In this document: piece after piece, positions 1 to 9,035 of the stretch
How the letters are laid out: each line of letters opens with the position of its first letter
Position numbering within the stretch: position 1 is the stretch's first letter
DNA from: an uncultured Planctomycetaceae bacterium
GTDB lineage: Bacteria; Planctomycetota; Planctomycetia; Pirellulales; Pirellulaceae
Assembly (NCBI GenBank): GCA_903863885.1
Contig: CAIPEB010000019.1
Location: 1-33,780 of the forward strand
Length of the DNA: 33,780 nucleotides
Direction of reading: 5' to 3'
Notes under the pieces: model-generated
The model's input: only the letters and a program-made list of their open reading frames with translations
Databases searched by the model: none
What the model was told of the DNA's origin: nothing
Translations under genes and position numbers: made by a program

Positions 1-1409
1 AGCATGGCTTCGGTGCGGGAAACGCCGAGCGTGGCTTCCAGCGATGCGATGTCGCCATTCCACCCGCGGCCGGATCCGAAGGTGGTGCGTTCAGCCAGGT
101 AACGCAGGGCGAGCACGGCCTTCTCGCCAAAATGCCCGTAAACGTATCCGGCGATCTTTGAACCGGCATAGACTCCGACGCCGACCGGGATGTTCACATA
201 GCCGAGATAGAGTCCTTTCTTTCCGGGAGGGGCGATCAGCGAAAGGTACTCCGTCTTCTTGGGCCCGGTCGCCATTTCGCCGAGCGAGAAGAAGAGGATG
301 CCCAGCACCAGAACCCACGCGCTCATCGTCCAGCCGGCGACCAGCAGTCCGAGGGTTGCCAGCATCATGCCGAACAGCATTGCCGTCAGTGTCCGCATGT
401 GACGCGTCAGCCAGGACACGCCGATGACGCCGAGGATGATGAACAGCGAATTGAAGCTCAGCAGTACCTGTTGAGGAATCATCGGCCCGCGCGGAGTCTG
501 CTCGACAAGTGCGCGATGTACGATTTCGGGCAGCCAACTCAGGCAGGCTACCATCGATCGGCTGTCGACCCAGTCCGCGATGAAGTTGGGCTGCAGATCC
601 CAGAGTTGGTACATCATCAGCCAGAAGCAGGACATGATGGCCAGCCATGTCAGCAGTCTTGGCTCAAGCACGTCCCGCAGCGTGCGTTTGAGCACCTGCA
701 GGGCGGTCTCCGTCTTGGAGGCGCCGCTCGGCACATCCTCGAAGCAGAACAGCAGCAGGAGGTTGAACGAAGTGAAGAAGGCCGAGGCCAGAAATAGGTT
801 GCGCCATGCCCCGGGCGAATTCACTTCGGCATGGAACGGTCCGGGCAGCAGCACACTGAGGCTGAGGAGAACTGTCGGCAGAAAATGGCCGATAAACGCG
901 CCGACGTTCACGACCCAATAGAACACGCCCCAACCGACCGATGAGTTCTCCTTGGTGAGATTGTGAGCGAGTGATCCCTGAATGCCGGGCTTAAAGAACG
1001 CCGTGCCGGTCGCCAGGACGAGGATGCCGGAGAAATAGCCCCAGTAATTACTGATGAAGGGGACGTCGCGCAGCAGTGCGATCATCAGGTAACCTGCCAT
1101 CATCATCGAGATGGCAAAGACGAGCGTGCGCTTGTAGCCGAATCGATCGGCGTAACCGCCGGTGAACACGGGCAGGATCGACTGCATCGCGGCCCACCAC
1201 GCGTAGATCGTTCCCTTGTCGCCCGCGGTCAAGTGCAGCCCGCCCGGGTTGTCGGCCTGCATGATGTAGATCGGCGACATGACCCGCAGATTGTAATAGG
1301 CCAGCCTCTCCCACATCTCGATCGTGTTGAGCACCCAGAACGCGCGTCCAAACCGCGTGCGTTCAGGTTCTGCCGGCGACGCAAGACCGCTCGCTTCTGA
1401 TGTCGGCAT
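1..1409 (-). CDS. POT-family proton-coupled oligopeptide transporter (3' end beyond window)
   Basis: An open frame of 469 codons runs from an ATG at 1409 to the window edge without a stop, so the C-terminus is missing. The N-terminus carries EMWERLAYY (residues 31-39), the ExxERxxYY proton-coupling motif of the POT/PTR2 family. A later FYWVVNVGAFIGHFLP segment matches the family's second signature. Many hydrophobic helices follow, consistent with a 12-14 TM major-facilitator fold in the inner membrane. The family imports di- and tripeptides with protons; some members carry other solutes. A GAGGAAG ribosome site lies 6 nt before the ATG. The gene starts 18 nt after a STAS-domain gene, so the two are almost certainly one transcript. 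Family is confident; substrate is inferred. Confidence 0.9.
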   Translation of the reverse strand, partial: MPTSEASGLASPAEPERTRFGRAFWVLNTIEMWERLAYYNLRVMSPIYIMQADNPGGLHLTAGDKGTIYAWWAAMQSILPVFTGGYADRFGYKRTLVFAISMMMAGYLMIALLRDVPFISNYWGYFSGILVLATGTAFFKPGIQGSLAHNLTKENSSVGWGVFYWVVNVGAFIGHFLPTVLLSLSVLLPGPFHAEVNSPGAWRNLFLASAFFTSFNLLLLFCFEDVPSGASKTETALQVLKRTLRDVLEPRLLTWLAIMSCFWLMMYQLWDLQPNFIADWVDSRSMVACLSWLPEIVHRALVEQTPRGPMIPQQVLLSFNSLFIILGVIGVSWLTRHMRTLTAMLFGMMLATLGLLVAGWTMSAWVLVLGILFFSLGEMATGPKKTEYLSLIAPPGKKGLYLGYVNIPVGVGVYAGSKIAGYVYGHFGEKAVLALRYLAERTTFGSGRGWNGDIASLEATLGVSRTEAM

Positions 1410-1427
1410 CTGGTCTTCCTCAGCAAA

Positions 1428-1832
1428 TCAGGCGTTTTCGGCAGCAACGAGCTTGATGGCGGACTCGAGGTCCTGCGCCATCGCCAGATGCCGGACATGA
1501 GGGCGACTTTCGACGATCAGTTGGCTGATCGTCAGTACTTTCGCCACGATATCCGCCAGGTTGCACAGCGCGACGCGGTGCCCGGACGACTCGGCCGCCT
1601 TGCGCAGTGCGACCAGCGCCATCAACGCGATGCTCGTCATGTACGCGACGTTCTTCATGTCGATAACGAGGCCTTTGTGTGCGGATTGACCCAATGCCGC
1701 AAGAAGTTCGTCGCGCAGGGCCATGACCTGCAAGTCGTCGTTCAGTTGCGAATCCAGCACCGTGAGGACGGTCACGTTCGGCAGTTCGGTCAATCGGATG
1801 TGCAGCCACGGCTGTGCGGGCGTTGTACTCAT
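1428..1832 (-). CDS. STAS-domain protein (anti-sigma-factor-antagonist-like)
   Basis: The 134-residue protein is a single STAS domain. The segment VIDMKNVAYMTSIAL (about residues 57-70) corresponds to the SpoIIAA loop with the DSSGL-type phosphorylation site. The aspartate is replaced by T66, but the serine position is kept (S67), so control by phosphorylation is plausible. STAS proteins act in partner switching with a kinase and a PP2C phosphatase, or as regulatory parts of transporters. I chose the ATG at 1832 because the protein then begins just before the first STAS strand and has a GGAG about 11 nt upstream; a longer open frame to 2057 has no coding look. It is the first gene of a two-gene operon with the peptide transporter. 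No cognate kinase is visible; the window's only phosphatase lies 13 kb away. Confidence 0.85.
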   Translation of the reverse strand: MSTTPAQPWLHIRLTELPNVTVLTVLDSQLNDDLQVMALRDELLAALGQSAHKGLVIDMKNVAYMTSIALMALVALRKAAESSGHRVALCNLADIVAKVLTISQLIVESRPHVRHLAMAQDLESAIKLVAAENA

Positions 1833-2605
<773 letters not shown>

Positions 2606-2905
2606 ATGCGTTCTAAGATCGACGAGAATCTGCCGATTGAAGCTGCCCCGTTGTTGGAAGCCGCCGGACATGAGGCGGCAACCATTCACGACCAGCAGAT
2701 GGTTGGCCAGCCCGATCCGAACGTGGCCAGTGTCTGCCGCAGCGAAACACGGGCCTCGGTAACACTTGACCTCGACTTCTCCGACATCCGGACGTACCCG
2801 CCGGACGATTACCACGGTTTGATTGTCTTGCGACCCCGCAGGCAGGCAAAACCGCTGGTACTCGCTCTGCTCCAAAGTATCGTCATTCCGCTGCTGGGAC
2901 AGTAG
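2606..2905 (+). pseudogene. DUF5615 PIN-like protein interrupted by an in-frame amber codon
   Basis: The 99-residue product begins with the DUF5615 hallmark KIDENLP (acidic D6 and E7), followed by LLEAAGHEAATI and an acidic VTLDLDFSD motif, the PIN-like metal-binding arrangement expected of the toxin half of a DUF433/DUF5615 pair. Translation ends at TAG 2903-2905 after IPLLGQ. The same frame continues without a break to TGA at 2981-2983 and encodes LWIVDERGVRIR, which is the usual last strand of this family. The simplest reading is a CAG-to-TAG change that removes the terminal strand. Whether the short form is active, or the amber is read through, cannot be told. The gene starts immediately after the antitoxin stop. 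Confidence 0.75.
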
Positions 2906-2983
2906 TCTGTGGATCGCTGCCTGTGGATTGTGGACGAACGCGGCGTTCGTATTCGAAGGGGTGGTTCGGCGGGTCACGACTGA
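2906..2983 (+). other. in-frame continuation of the DUF5615 gene after the amber codon
   Basis: Twenty-five codons follow the TAG in the same frame and end at TGA 2981-2983. They encode a W-I-V-D-E-R-G-V-R-I-R strand typical of DUF5615 C-termini. There is no start codon with a ribosome site, so this is the detached tail of the preceding gene rather than a separate one. Confidence 0.65.
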
Positions 2984-3040
2984 CCGCGGAACTCGCCAAG
3001 CGAGGTGGAGAGAGTCGAGGCTGGAGGATTTGGTGATTCG

Positions 3041-3068
3041 CGTTTCATCCGCGTAAATCCGTGGCCTC
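3041..3068 (-). repeat. dispersed element, copy 1 (CCACGGATT family)
   Basis: On the minus strand this reads as a diverged copy of the element whose core is CCACGGATTGGCACGGATG. Other copies are at 4312-4339, 9001-9030 and 21014-21050. It sits 43 nt before the thiolase start, in a gap that also carries a purine-rich GAGAGAGTCGAGGCTGGAGG stretch at 3008-3027. Confidence 0.7.
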
Positions 3069-3110
3069 CTCCCCTCCGTGATACTCGTAATCGCAACAGG
3101 GAAAAACGAT

Positions 3111-4289
3111 ATGTCCGAGGGCGTATTCCTGGCTGGGGCCGTGAGAACGGCGATCGGTTCTTTCTGCGGCACGCTGGCCGATTGCGGAGCGGCGGCGCTG
3201 GGGTGTGCAGTCGTCAAGACCGCGATAGATCGGGCGGCAGTCGACGCCGAGCACGTGGATCAGGTGATTCTCGGCAATGTTATCGGCGCCGGTCTGGGAC
3301 AGAACGTCGCGCGTCAGGCCGCCATCGGGGCGGGAATTCCGTTCGACGTGCCGGCATGCACAATCAATAAAGTATGCGGATCGGGCCTGTATTCGGTGAT
3401 GCTCGCCGCACAGGCCATCCGCTGCGGCGACTCGCGGATCGTCGTCGCGGGTGGCACCGAAAGCATGACACAAGCTCCGTACCTGCTTCCCAAAGCGCGA
3501 ACCGGTTATCGCATGGGACATGGCGAGTTGACCGACTCGTTGATCAGGGACGGTCTCTGGGATGTGTACCACGGCCAGCATATGGGCGTGTACGGGGACC
3601 GTTGCGCGGAACATTGCCGATTGAGTCGCGAGGATCAGGATGAGTACGCCATTGGGAGCTATCGACGCGCCCTGGAGTCGCAGAGAGAGGGCTGGTTTTC
3701 CGCCGAGATCGTGCCGGTGGCCGTGCCGGGACGGAATGGAACGGTCTCCGTGAGCGAAGACGAAGAACCGCAGCGGTTCAACGAACCGAAACTCCGCGCC
3801 CTGAAGCCGGCATTCGATAAGGACGGAACTGTGACCGCGGGGAATGCATCCAGCGTGAACGACGGCGCCGCCGCGCTGGTCGTCGTTGCTGAGCAGGTAC
3901 TGAAGCAGGAAAATGTCCGCCCGCTGGCAAGGATCGTCGGTTGCTCCAGCTTTTCGCGCGAGCCTGAGTGGTTCACTCTCGCGCCGATCGGTGCAATCCA
4001 ACAAGTGTTAAGAAACGTCGGTTGGCAGGTCGGGGACGTTGATTTGTTCGAAGTAAACGAAGCTTTCTCTGCGGTCCCGATGGCGGCGATGAGGGAGCTC
4101 GAAATCCCGCGCGAGAAAATGAACATACATGGCGGCGCTGTGGCGCTGGGGCACCCGATCGGCGCAAGCGGCGCCCGCATTCTCGTCACGTTGCTGCATG
4201 CCATGCAACGCGTCGGCGCGGGCCGCGGCGTCGCATCGCTCTGCATCGGCGGCGGCGAAGCGGTCGCTGTGGCCGTCGAACGCTGTTGA
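3111..4289 (+). CDS. acetyl-CoA C-acetyltransferase (thiolase)
   Basis: A 392-residue type II thiolase that makes or cleaves acetoacetyl-CoA (or other 3-oxoacyl-CoA) in the cytoplasm. Counting from the ATG at 3111, the nucleophilic cysteine in NKVCGSG is C89, the catalytic histidine in GHPIGASGAR is H348, and the second cysteine in CIGGGEA is C378. These are the canonical numbers of the Zoogloea biosynthetic thiolase, which supports the chosen start over an upstream in-frame codon at 3078. An AGGGA lies 8-12 nt before it. This is the first gene of a four-gene operon with an acyl-CoA synthetase, a hydroxyacyl-CoA dehydrogenase and a hydroxyacid transhydrogenase, so a degradative role feeding acetyl-CoA is likely. 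Chain-length preference is unknown. Confidence 0.95.
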   Translation: MSEGVFLAGAVRTAIGSFCGTLADCGAAALGCAVVKTAIDRAAVDAEHVDQVILGNVIGAGLGQNVARQAAIGAGIPFDVPACTINKVCGSGLYSVMLAAQAIRCGDSRIVVAGGTESMTQAPYLLPKARTGYRMGHGELTDSLIRDGLWDVYHGQHMGVYGDRCAEHCRLSREDQDEYAIGSYRRALESQREGWFSAEIVPVAVPGRNGTVSVSEDEEPQRFNEPKLRALKPAFDKDGTVTAGNASSVNDGAAALVVVAEQVLKQENVRPLARIVGCSSFSREPEWFTLAPIGAIQQVLRNVGWQVGDVDLFEVNEAFSAVPMAAMRELEIPREKMNIHGGAVALGHPIGASGARILVTLLHAMQRVGAGRGVASLCIGGGEAVAVAVERC

Positions 4290-4311
4290 GTGAATTGCCC
4301 CGCTTTCTTTC

Positions 4312-4339
4312 CGTTTCAATCCGTGGCCTCTCCTCTCTC
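4312..4339 (-). repeat. dispersed element, copy 2 (CCACGGATT family)
   Basis: A shortened copy of the element at 3041-3068, with the same following pyrimidine tract. It lies between the thiolase stop and the preferred GTG start of the next gene, which shows that this interval is spacer and not coding. Confidence 0.65.
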
Positions 4340-4372
4340 TTGCACAACAGACTGTTATCGCGGAGTGGACGT

Positions 4373-6409
4373 GTGGCGATACGTGGCTTGAAAGTAGCTG
4401 ATCTCGTGAGTTGCGGCCTGCAATCGAATGAGGCCGAGGTGTTTGTCGCTGCGATGCGGGAATTGGATCCAAGGCCGCAGAGCGAGGTCTGGCGTTGGGT
4501 CACGCGAAATCTGCTGACACCCGAGCACCCGATGGAAGTGCACGAACATCTGCACAGGCTCGTCTTCGCTGATTGGGATCCCGTCAATGGACCGGCCCCC
4601 GCGTGGTTTCCCGAAGATCCCGGTGCGAGCAACATCGGCTGGTTGATGCAACGCACCGGGTTTGAAACCTACGGCGAACTGCACGCATGGTCGGTCCGAG
4701 AGCCCAGGGAGTTCTGGGAAACGATGGTCGACCGCCTGGATGTGCGCACCGCCAGGCCTTGCGATACCGCAGTGGATTTGTCGGACGGCGTTGAACGCCC
4801 TCAGTGGCTCGTTGGCGCAAAGCTGAACGTCGCGGACAGCTGTTTCAACGCGCCCGCGGACTCGACTGCGATCATTTATCAGAAAGAAGGCGGATCGATC
4901 GAGCGAATGTCGGTCGGCGAGTTGCAGTGCCTTGCGGCTCGCGTGGCCAACGGTCTGGTCGAACTCGGCGTGAAGACCGGCGATCGCGTCGCGATTGATT
5001 TGCCGATGACGGCCGAGTCGGTGGCGATCTACCTCGGCGCCGTAGCCGCCGGATGCCCTGTGGTCACGGTGGCGGACAGCTTTGCTCCGGCTGAAATCAA
5101 CATTCGCCTTGGGATCGCTCAGCCTCGCTGCATCTTTACGCAGGACCACGTGATGCGAGGCGGCAAGAAGCTGTCGCTTTACGAAAAAGTGCAATCGGCC
5201 GATGCGCCGCGAGCGATCGTCCTGCCATGCGGAACTGAGATTGAAGGTCCGCTGCGCGACGGGGATATAAGTTGGGCTGATTTTCTTTCAGAGACTTCGG
5301 ATTTTCGGCCGGTGCCGCTGGATCCGACGGATTACAGCACGATCCTGTTTTCTTCGGGTACGACGGGCAAGCCCAAAGCGATTCCTTGGGATCACACCAC
5401 GCCGATCAAGTGCGCTGTCGATGCTCATCTGCATCACGATATTCACGCGGGCGACGTGTTGTGCTGGCCGACGAACATGGGGTGGATGATGGGCCCGTGG
5501 CTGGTCTTCGCCGCGCTGATGAACAAGGCGTCGATGGCGTTGTTCTACGGCATGCCGGGTAGCAGTGAATTCGCCAGGTTCGTTCAAGACTCACGCGTCA
5601 ATATGCTTGGCGTCGTGCCGAGCCTCGTCTCGGCGTGGCGGAGTTCGAACTGTATTCAGGGAGTGGACTGGTCGAATATCCGCGCGTTCAGTTCGACGGG
5701 CGAGTGTTCTAATCCGCAGGATATGCTCTTTCTGATGTCGCGCGCGGGCTACAAGCCGGTGATCGAGTATTGCGGCGGCACCGAGATCGGCGGCGGATAT
5801 ATCACGGGTACCGTGGTTCAACACGCCGCGCCGGCGACTTTTTCGACCCCGGCCCTCGGCATCGACTTGGTTATTCTCGGAGAAGACGGTCAGCGCGCGG
5901 AAAGCGGCGAGTTGTTTCTGATTCCGCCGTCGATGGGATTGAGCCAGTCGCTGTTGAACGGCGATCATCACGAGGTCTATTACGAGGGAACTCCGCGGGG
6001 GCCGGAGGGCCAGTTGCTGCGGCGCCACGGCGACCGGATGCAGCGGTTCTCCAACGGCTACTTTCGGGCGCATGGCCGAGCCGACGACATGATGAACCTG
6101 GGCGGCATCAAGGTCAGTTCGCTGGAAATCGAGGAGTCGGTTGCGGGGATGAAGGGCGTTCGCGAAACGGCCGCCATCGCCGTGTCACCGGCCGGCGGCG
6201 GGCCCAGCATGCTGGTCGTTTACGCAGTCCCGAGCGGCGAGATCGAACTGAATGCCGCCGAGCTCCGGCCTGCAATGCAGCAGGCGATCCGCAATCGACT
6301 CAACCCGCTGTTCAAACTCCACGATGTCGTCGTCGTCCCGGCCCTGCCCCGCACGGCCTCGAACAAAGTCATGCGGCGCGTGTTGCGGGCGGAATACGAA
6401 CAGCGATAG
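4373..6409 (+). CDS. acyl-CoA synthetase of the plant AAE17/AAE18 type
   Basis: A 678-residue adenylate-forming enzyme that activates a carboxylic acid with ATP and CoA. After an N-terminal region of about 110 residues come an acetyl-CoA-synthetase-like N-domain, the P-loop FSSGTTGKPKA (about residues 325-335), the CGGTEIGGG motif, the hinge region GRADDMMNLGG, and the C-terminal PRTASNKVMRR with catalytic K665. From memory, the N-terminal region, the PWxxxxPI segment after the P-loop and the PRTASNK ending closely match Arabidopsis acyl-activating enzymes 17 and 18. I prefer GTG 4373, which has GGAG 7 nt upstream and places the N-terminus where the plant proteins begin. A TTG at 4286 overlapping the thiolase stop would translate through a dispersed repeat. 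Substrate unknown: a short or aryloxy acid is possible. Confidence 0.88.
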   Translation: MAIRGLKVADLVSCGLQSNEAEVFVAAMRELDPRPQSEVWRWVTRNLLTPEHPMEVHEHLHRLVFADWDPVNGPAPAWFPEDPGASNIGWLMQRTGFETYGELHAWSVREPREFWETMVDRLDVRTARPCDTAVDLSDGVERPQWLVGAKLNVADSCFNAPADSTAIIYQKEGGSIERMSVGELQCLAARVANGLVELGVKTGDRVAIDLPMTAESVAIYLGAVAAGCPVVTVADSFAPAEINIRLGIAQPRCIFTQDHVMRGGKKLSLYEKVQSADAPRAIVLPCGTEIEGPLRDGDISWADFLSETSDFRPVPLDPTDYSTILFSSGTTGKPKAIPWDHTTPIKCAVDAHLHHDIHAGDVLCWPTNMGWMMGPWLVFAALMNKASMALFYGMPGSSEFARFVQDSRVNMLGVVPSLVSAWRSSNCIQGVDWSNIRAFSSTGECSNPQDMLFLMSRAGYKPVIEYCGGTEIGGGYITGTVVQHAAPATFSTPALGIDLVILGEDGQRAESGELFLIPPSMGLSQSLLNGDHHEVYYEGTPRGPEGQLLRRHGDRMQRFSNGYFRAHGRADDMMNLGGIKVSSLEIEESVAGMKGVRETAAIAVSPAGGGPSMLVVYAVPSGEIELNAAELRPAMQQAIRNRLNPLFKLHDVVVVPALPRTASNKVMRRVLRAEYEQR

Positions 6410-6445
6410 ATCAACGAACAAATACGCTGAAATGAGGATTGCTGC

Positions 6446-7390
6446 ATGAAACTGGATTCAAAGAAGATCGGCATTGTCGGAGCCGGGTTGATCGGTTCGG
6501 GATGGGCAGCGTTCTTCGCGTCGCACGGCTATGCGGTCAGTCTGTACGACATCGACGAGTCTGCCAAACAGGCCGCTGCGACGCGGACCAAAACGTTTCT
6601 GGCCTTCCTCCGTGATCACGGGCTGCTGTCTGCGGAAGAGCATGAACTCGCGGTTGAACGAGTCGCCGTGGCGGATGATCTGGCTGATGCCGTAGCCGGG
6701 GCTTATCTGGTTCAGGAGTCTGTGGCTGAACGGTACGATGTGAAAAAGGACATATTCCGACAGATCGATCGCGCGGCGGATCCCTCGACGATTGTGGCCA
6801 GCAGTTCTTCGGGATTGCTGATTTCGGAGCTCCAGTCGGTGATGGACCATCCGGGACGCAGTTTGATCGCCCACCCCTTCAATCCGCCTCATCTGATTCC
6901 GTTGGTCGAACTGGTGCCCGGCAAGGCAACTTCGGCGGAGACGATGGCTGAGGCAAAGCGGTTTTACGAATCTCTAGGCAAAGTGTCCGTGATCTTGAAC
7001 AAGGAGGTGCCCGGGCACATTGCGAATCGGCTGCAGGCGGCCGTGTGGCGCGAAGCGATCGATCTGGTGATTAGCGGAGTGGCAAGCGTCGCGGACGTTG
7101 ATAAGGCGCTGGCCGCCGGTCCGGGCGTTCGTTGGGCGTTGTTGGGACCGCACATGATCTTTCATCTGGGCGGAGGCGCCGGCGGGATCGAGCACTTCGT
7201 CCGGCACGTCGGGACTGCGTGGAACGATCTCTGGTCGGGGATGGCTTCGTGGGAGTCACTACCTCCGGAGACAGCCGCCGTTCTTTCTCGCGGCGTGCAG
7301 GAGGAAGCGGAGGGCAGGTCGCTGCAGGAAATTGCCCGGTGGCGCGATGAGAAGGTCGTGCAGTTGCTCAAGGTGATCTACGACAGGTGA
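6446..7390 (+). CDS. 3-hydroxyacyl-CoA dehydrogenase family protein (lambda-crystallin-like)
   Basis: A 314-residue NAD-dependent dehydrogenase. GAGLIGSGWA at residues 12-21 is the dinucleotide-binding glycine motif, with an acidic D35 at the end of strand two that favours NAD. HPFNPP around H143 is the catalytic histidine region. The C-terminal helical domain has GPGVRWALLGP, as in the lambda-crystallin, L-gulonate 3-dehydrogenase and carnitine dehydrogenase branch, so the substrate may be a free 3-hydroxy acid rather than a CoA ester. The length fits that single-domain branch. GAGGA precedes the ATG. It starts 36 nt after the acyl-CoA synthetase in the same operon, where it would supply the 3-oxo substrate for the thiolase pathway. 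Confidence 0.9.
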   Translation: MKLDSKKIGIVGAGLIGSGWAAFFASHGYAVSLYDIDESAKQAAATRTKTFLAFLRDHGLLSAEEHELAVERVAVADDLADAVAGAYLVQESVAERYDVKKDIFRQIDRAADPSTIVASSSSGLLISELQSVMDHPGRSLIAHPFNPPHLIPLVELVPGKATSAETMAEAKRFYESLGKVSVILNKEVPGHIANRLQAAVWREAIDLVISGVASVADVDKALAAGPGVRWALLGPHMIFHLGGGAGGIEHFVRHVGTAWNDLWSGMASWESLPPETAAVLSRGVQEEAEGRSLQEIARWRDEKVVQLLKVIYDR

Positions 7391-7414
7391 CCGCACGTCT
7401 TGAAGGAGACGACA

Positions 7415-8692
7415 ATGGAGTTCGAATCGGCTTTCGAGGTCGTCGCTTCCAATGTTCGTTTCGGCGCGGGAGTCACCCGCGAAGCCGGCATGGATCTGGC
7501 CGATACAGGCGTGCGCCGAGTGATGGTCGTAACCGATCCGATCATGGCGAGTCTGTCACCGGTCGCAAGAGTGCTCGAGTCGCTCGGAAAGGAGGGCGTC
7601 GAGTACTCGCTGTTCGATCGTGTGCACGTCGAGCCCACGGATGATTCGTTCCGGGAGGCGATTGACTTTGCCAAGAGCGGCCGGTTCGACGGATTCGTGG
7701 CCGTCGGCGGCGGATCGTCGATCGATACGGCCAAAGCGGCCAACCTGTATTCCACTTATCCGGCTGAGTTTCTTGAGTATGTGAACGCTCCGATCGGAAA
7801 AGGCTCGCCCGTGCCCGGTCCGCTGAAACCGTTGATTGCCATTCCCACCACGGCCGGAACCGGCAGCGAGACGACCGGCGTCGCGGTCTTTGATCTGGTC
7901 GCGATGCACGCCAAGACGGGCATTGCATCGCGCATGCTGAAACCGGCATTGGGGCTGATCGATCCTGAAAATACGCGAACCATGCCGACCATGGTGGCCG
8001 TGGCAACCGGGTTTGATGTTCTCGTTCACGCTTTGGAATCGTACACGAATCTGCCGTACCACAGGCGTCCCCGTCCCGATCGGCCAAGGCTTCGGCCGAG
8101 TTACCAAGGCTGCAATCCGATCAGCGACGTGTGGGCAGGCGAATCGATTCGCATTGCGGCCAGGTACTTTGTTCGCGCGGTCGAGAATCCTGATGATGAC
8201 GAGGCCCGCACTCAGATGATGCTGGCCGCCTGCTTCGCGGGCATCGGGTTCGGCACGGCCGGACTGCATCTGCCGCATGGAATGTCGTACGGCGTGGCGG
8301 GAATGGTGCGGGATTTTCGGCCGCCCGGATATCCGCAGGCGGAGCCGCTGGTTCCGCACGGCATTGCCGTTGTTCTGAATGCGCCTGCGGCGTTTCGCTT
8401 TACGGGCCCCGCGTCGCCGGAACGGCACCTGCAGGCTGCGGCGTGGCTCGGAGCCGATATTTCGCTGGCAAAACCTGAGGATGGCGGCAATCTGCTGGCT
8501 GAACGGATGATCGATCTGATGCGGCGGTTCAATGTGCCCAACGGCTTGAGCGCAGTCGGATACACTCGGTCAGATATACCGGGACTGGTCGAAGCCACGC
8601 TGCCTCAGAAGCGACTGACCGGCCTCTCGCCTCGCCCGGCGGGTGCGAGCGAATTCGCGCAGTTGTTCGAAGAGTCGCTGGTTCTGTGGTAG
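7415..8692 (+). CDS. hydroxyacid-oxoacid transhydrogenase (ADHFE1-like iron alcohol dehydrogenase)
   Basis: A 425-residue iron-containing alcohol dehydrogenase. From memory it follows human ADHFE1 along most of its length: FGAGVTREAGMDL near residue 17, VGGGSSIDTAKAANLY near 97, PTTAGTGSETTGVA near 144, and the long YHxR..YQGxNPISD insertion. Metal-site candidates are D201, H205, H288 and H315. The family transfers hydride from 4-hydroxybutyrate to 2-oxoglutarate, giving succinic semialdehyde and D-2-hydroxyglutarate without free NAD. AAGGAG lies 7 nt before the ATG at 7415, which decides against a TTG at 7400. It starts 24 nt after the dehydrogenase gene and ends the operon. The HOT assignment is strong; the in vivo substrate is inferred. 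Confidence 0.9.
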   Translation: MEFESAFEVVASNVRFGAGVTREAGMDLADTGVRRVMVVTDPIMASLSPVARVLESLGKEGVEYSLFDRVHVEPTDDSFREAIDFAKSGRFDGFVAVGGGSSIDTAKAANLYSTYPAEFLEYVNAPIGKGSPVPGPLKPLIAIPTTAGTGSETTGVAVFDLVAMHAKTGIASRMLKPALGLIDPENTRTMPTMVAVATGFDVLVHALESYTNLPYHRRPRPDRPRLRPSYQGCNPISDVWAGESIRIAARYFVRAVENPDDDEARTQMMLAACFAGIGFGTAGLHLPHGMSYGVAGMVRDFRPPGYPQAEPLVPHGIAVVLNAPAAFRFTGPASPERHLQAAAWLGADISLAKPEDGGNLLAERMIDLMRRFNVPNGLSAVGYTRSDIPGLVEATLPQKRLTGLSPRPAGASEFAQLFEESLVLW

Positions 8693-8869
8693 GAGAGAGT
8701 CCGGAGTCTGGAGGCAAGAAATAGAGGCTGCGGGTGAATGCGGTCTTCGTTATCCGGCGTCATTCCAAGGTCTTCTCCGTGCCTCGTGCGAAGAAGTCTG
8801 GAGTTTGGAGAGACAAATGGCCATGCGAAAGCCGTGTACCGCTACTGGATGCCGGCCGGCCACGGAGGG

Positions 8870-8978
8870 CCGACCGCATTCTGGTGTGCCCGAGTTCGCT
8901 CTGCGAGCTTGAGACCCTACGGATCGCTGAAGTCATAGCGACCGCATGAGGGTAGACGTGGGTTTCAACCCACGGCGG
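8870..8978 (+). repeat. structured dispersed repeat, copy 1
   Basis: A 109-nt unit, diverged in its first half, that begins CCGACCGCATT and ends with the perfect palindrome CGTGGGTTTCAACCCACG (8957-8974; 8-bp stem, 2-nt loop) plus GCGG. It aligns with the two units at 20731-20843 and 20870-20982, whose last 27 nt are identical to it. Confidence 0.85.
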
Positions 8979-9000
8979 ACTCTCTCCACGCTGAAAAACA

Positions 9001-9030
9001 GGCCACGGATTGGCACGGATGAAACGCGGG
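9001..9030 (+). repeat. dispersed element, copy 3 (CCACGGATT family)
   Basis: Contains the fullest form of the core, CCACGGATTGGCACGGATG, followed by AAACGCGGG. It ends 5 nt before the DUF6259 stop codon. Confidence 0.75.
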
Positions 9031-9035
9031 TGAAC

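Larger units (their letters stand above)
8693..9035. other. gene-free stretch between convergent genes, filled with repeats
   Basis: This 343-bp gap separates the transhydrogenase from the converging DUF6259 gene. It holds GGAGTCC-type heptamers (8693-8714, and degenerate near 8800), one 109-nt copy of the structured repeat (8870-8978) and one copy of the CCACGGATT element (9001-9030). No protein-like frame is present. Confidence 0.8.

Noticed and set aside
3045-4004. Long minus-strand frame opposite the thiolase
   Set aside because: It is antisense to a thiolase with all catalytic residues in place, and its translation matches no family I know.
4355-5194. Long minus-strand frame opposite the acyl-CoA synthetase
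   Set aside because: High-GC codon bias opens the opposite strand; the plus strand has conserved motifs throughout.
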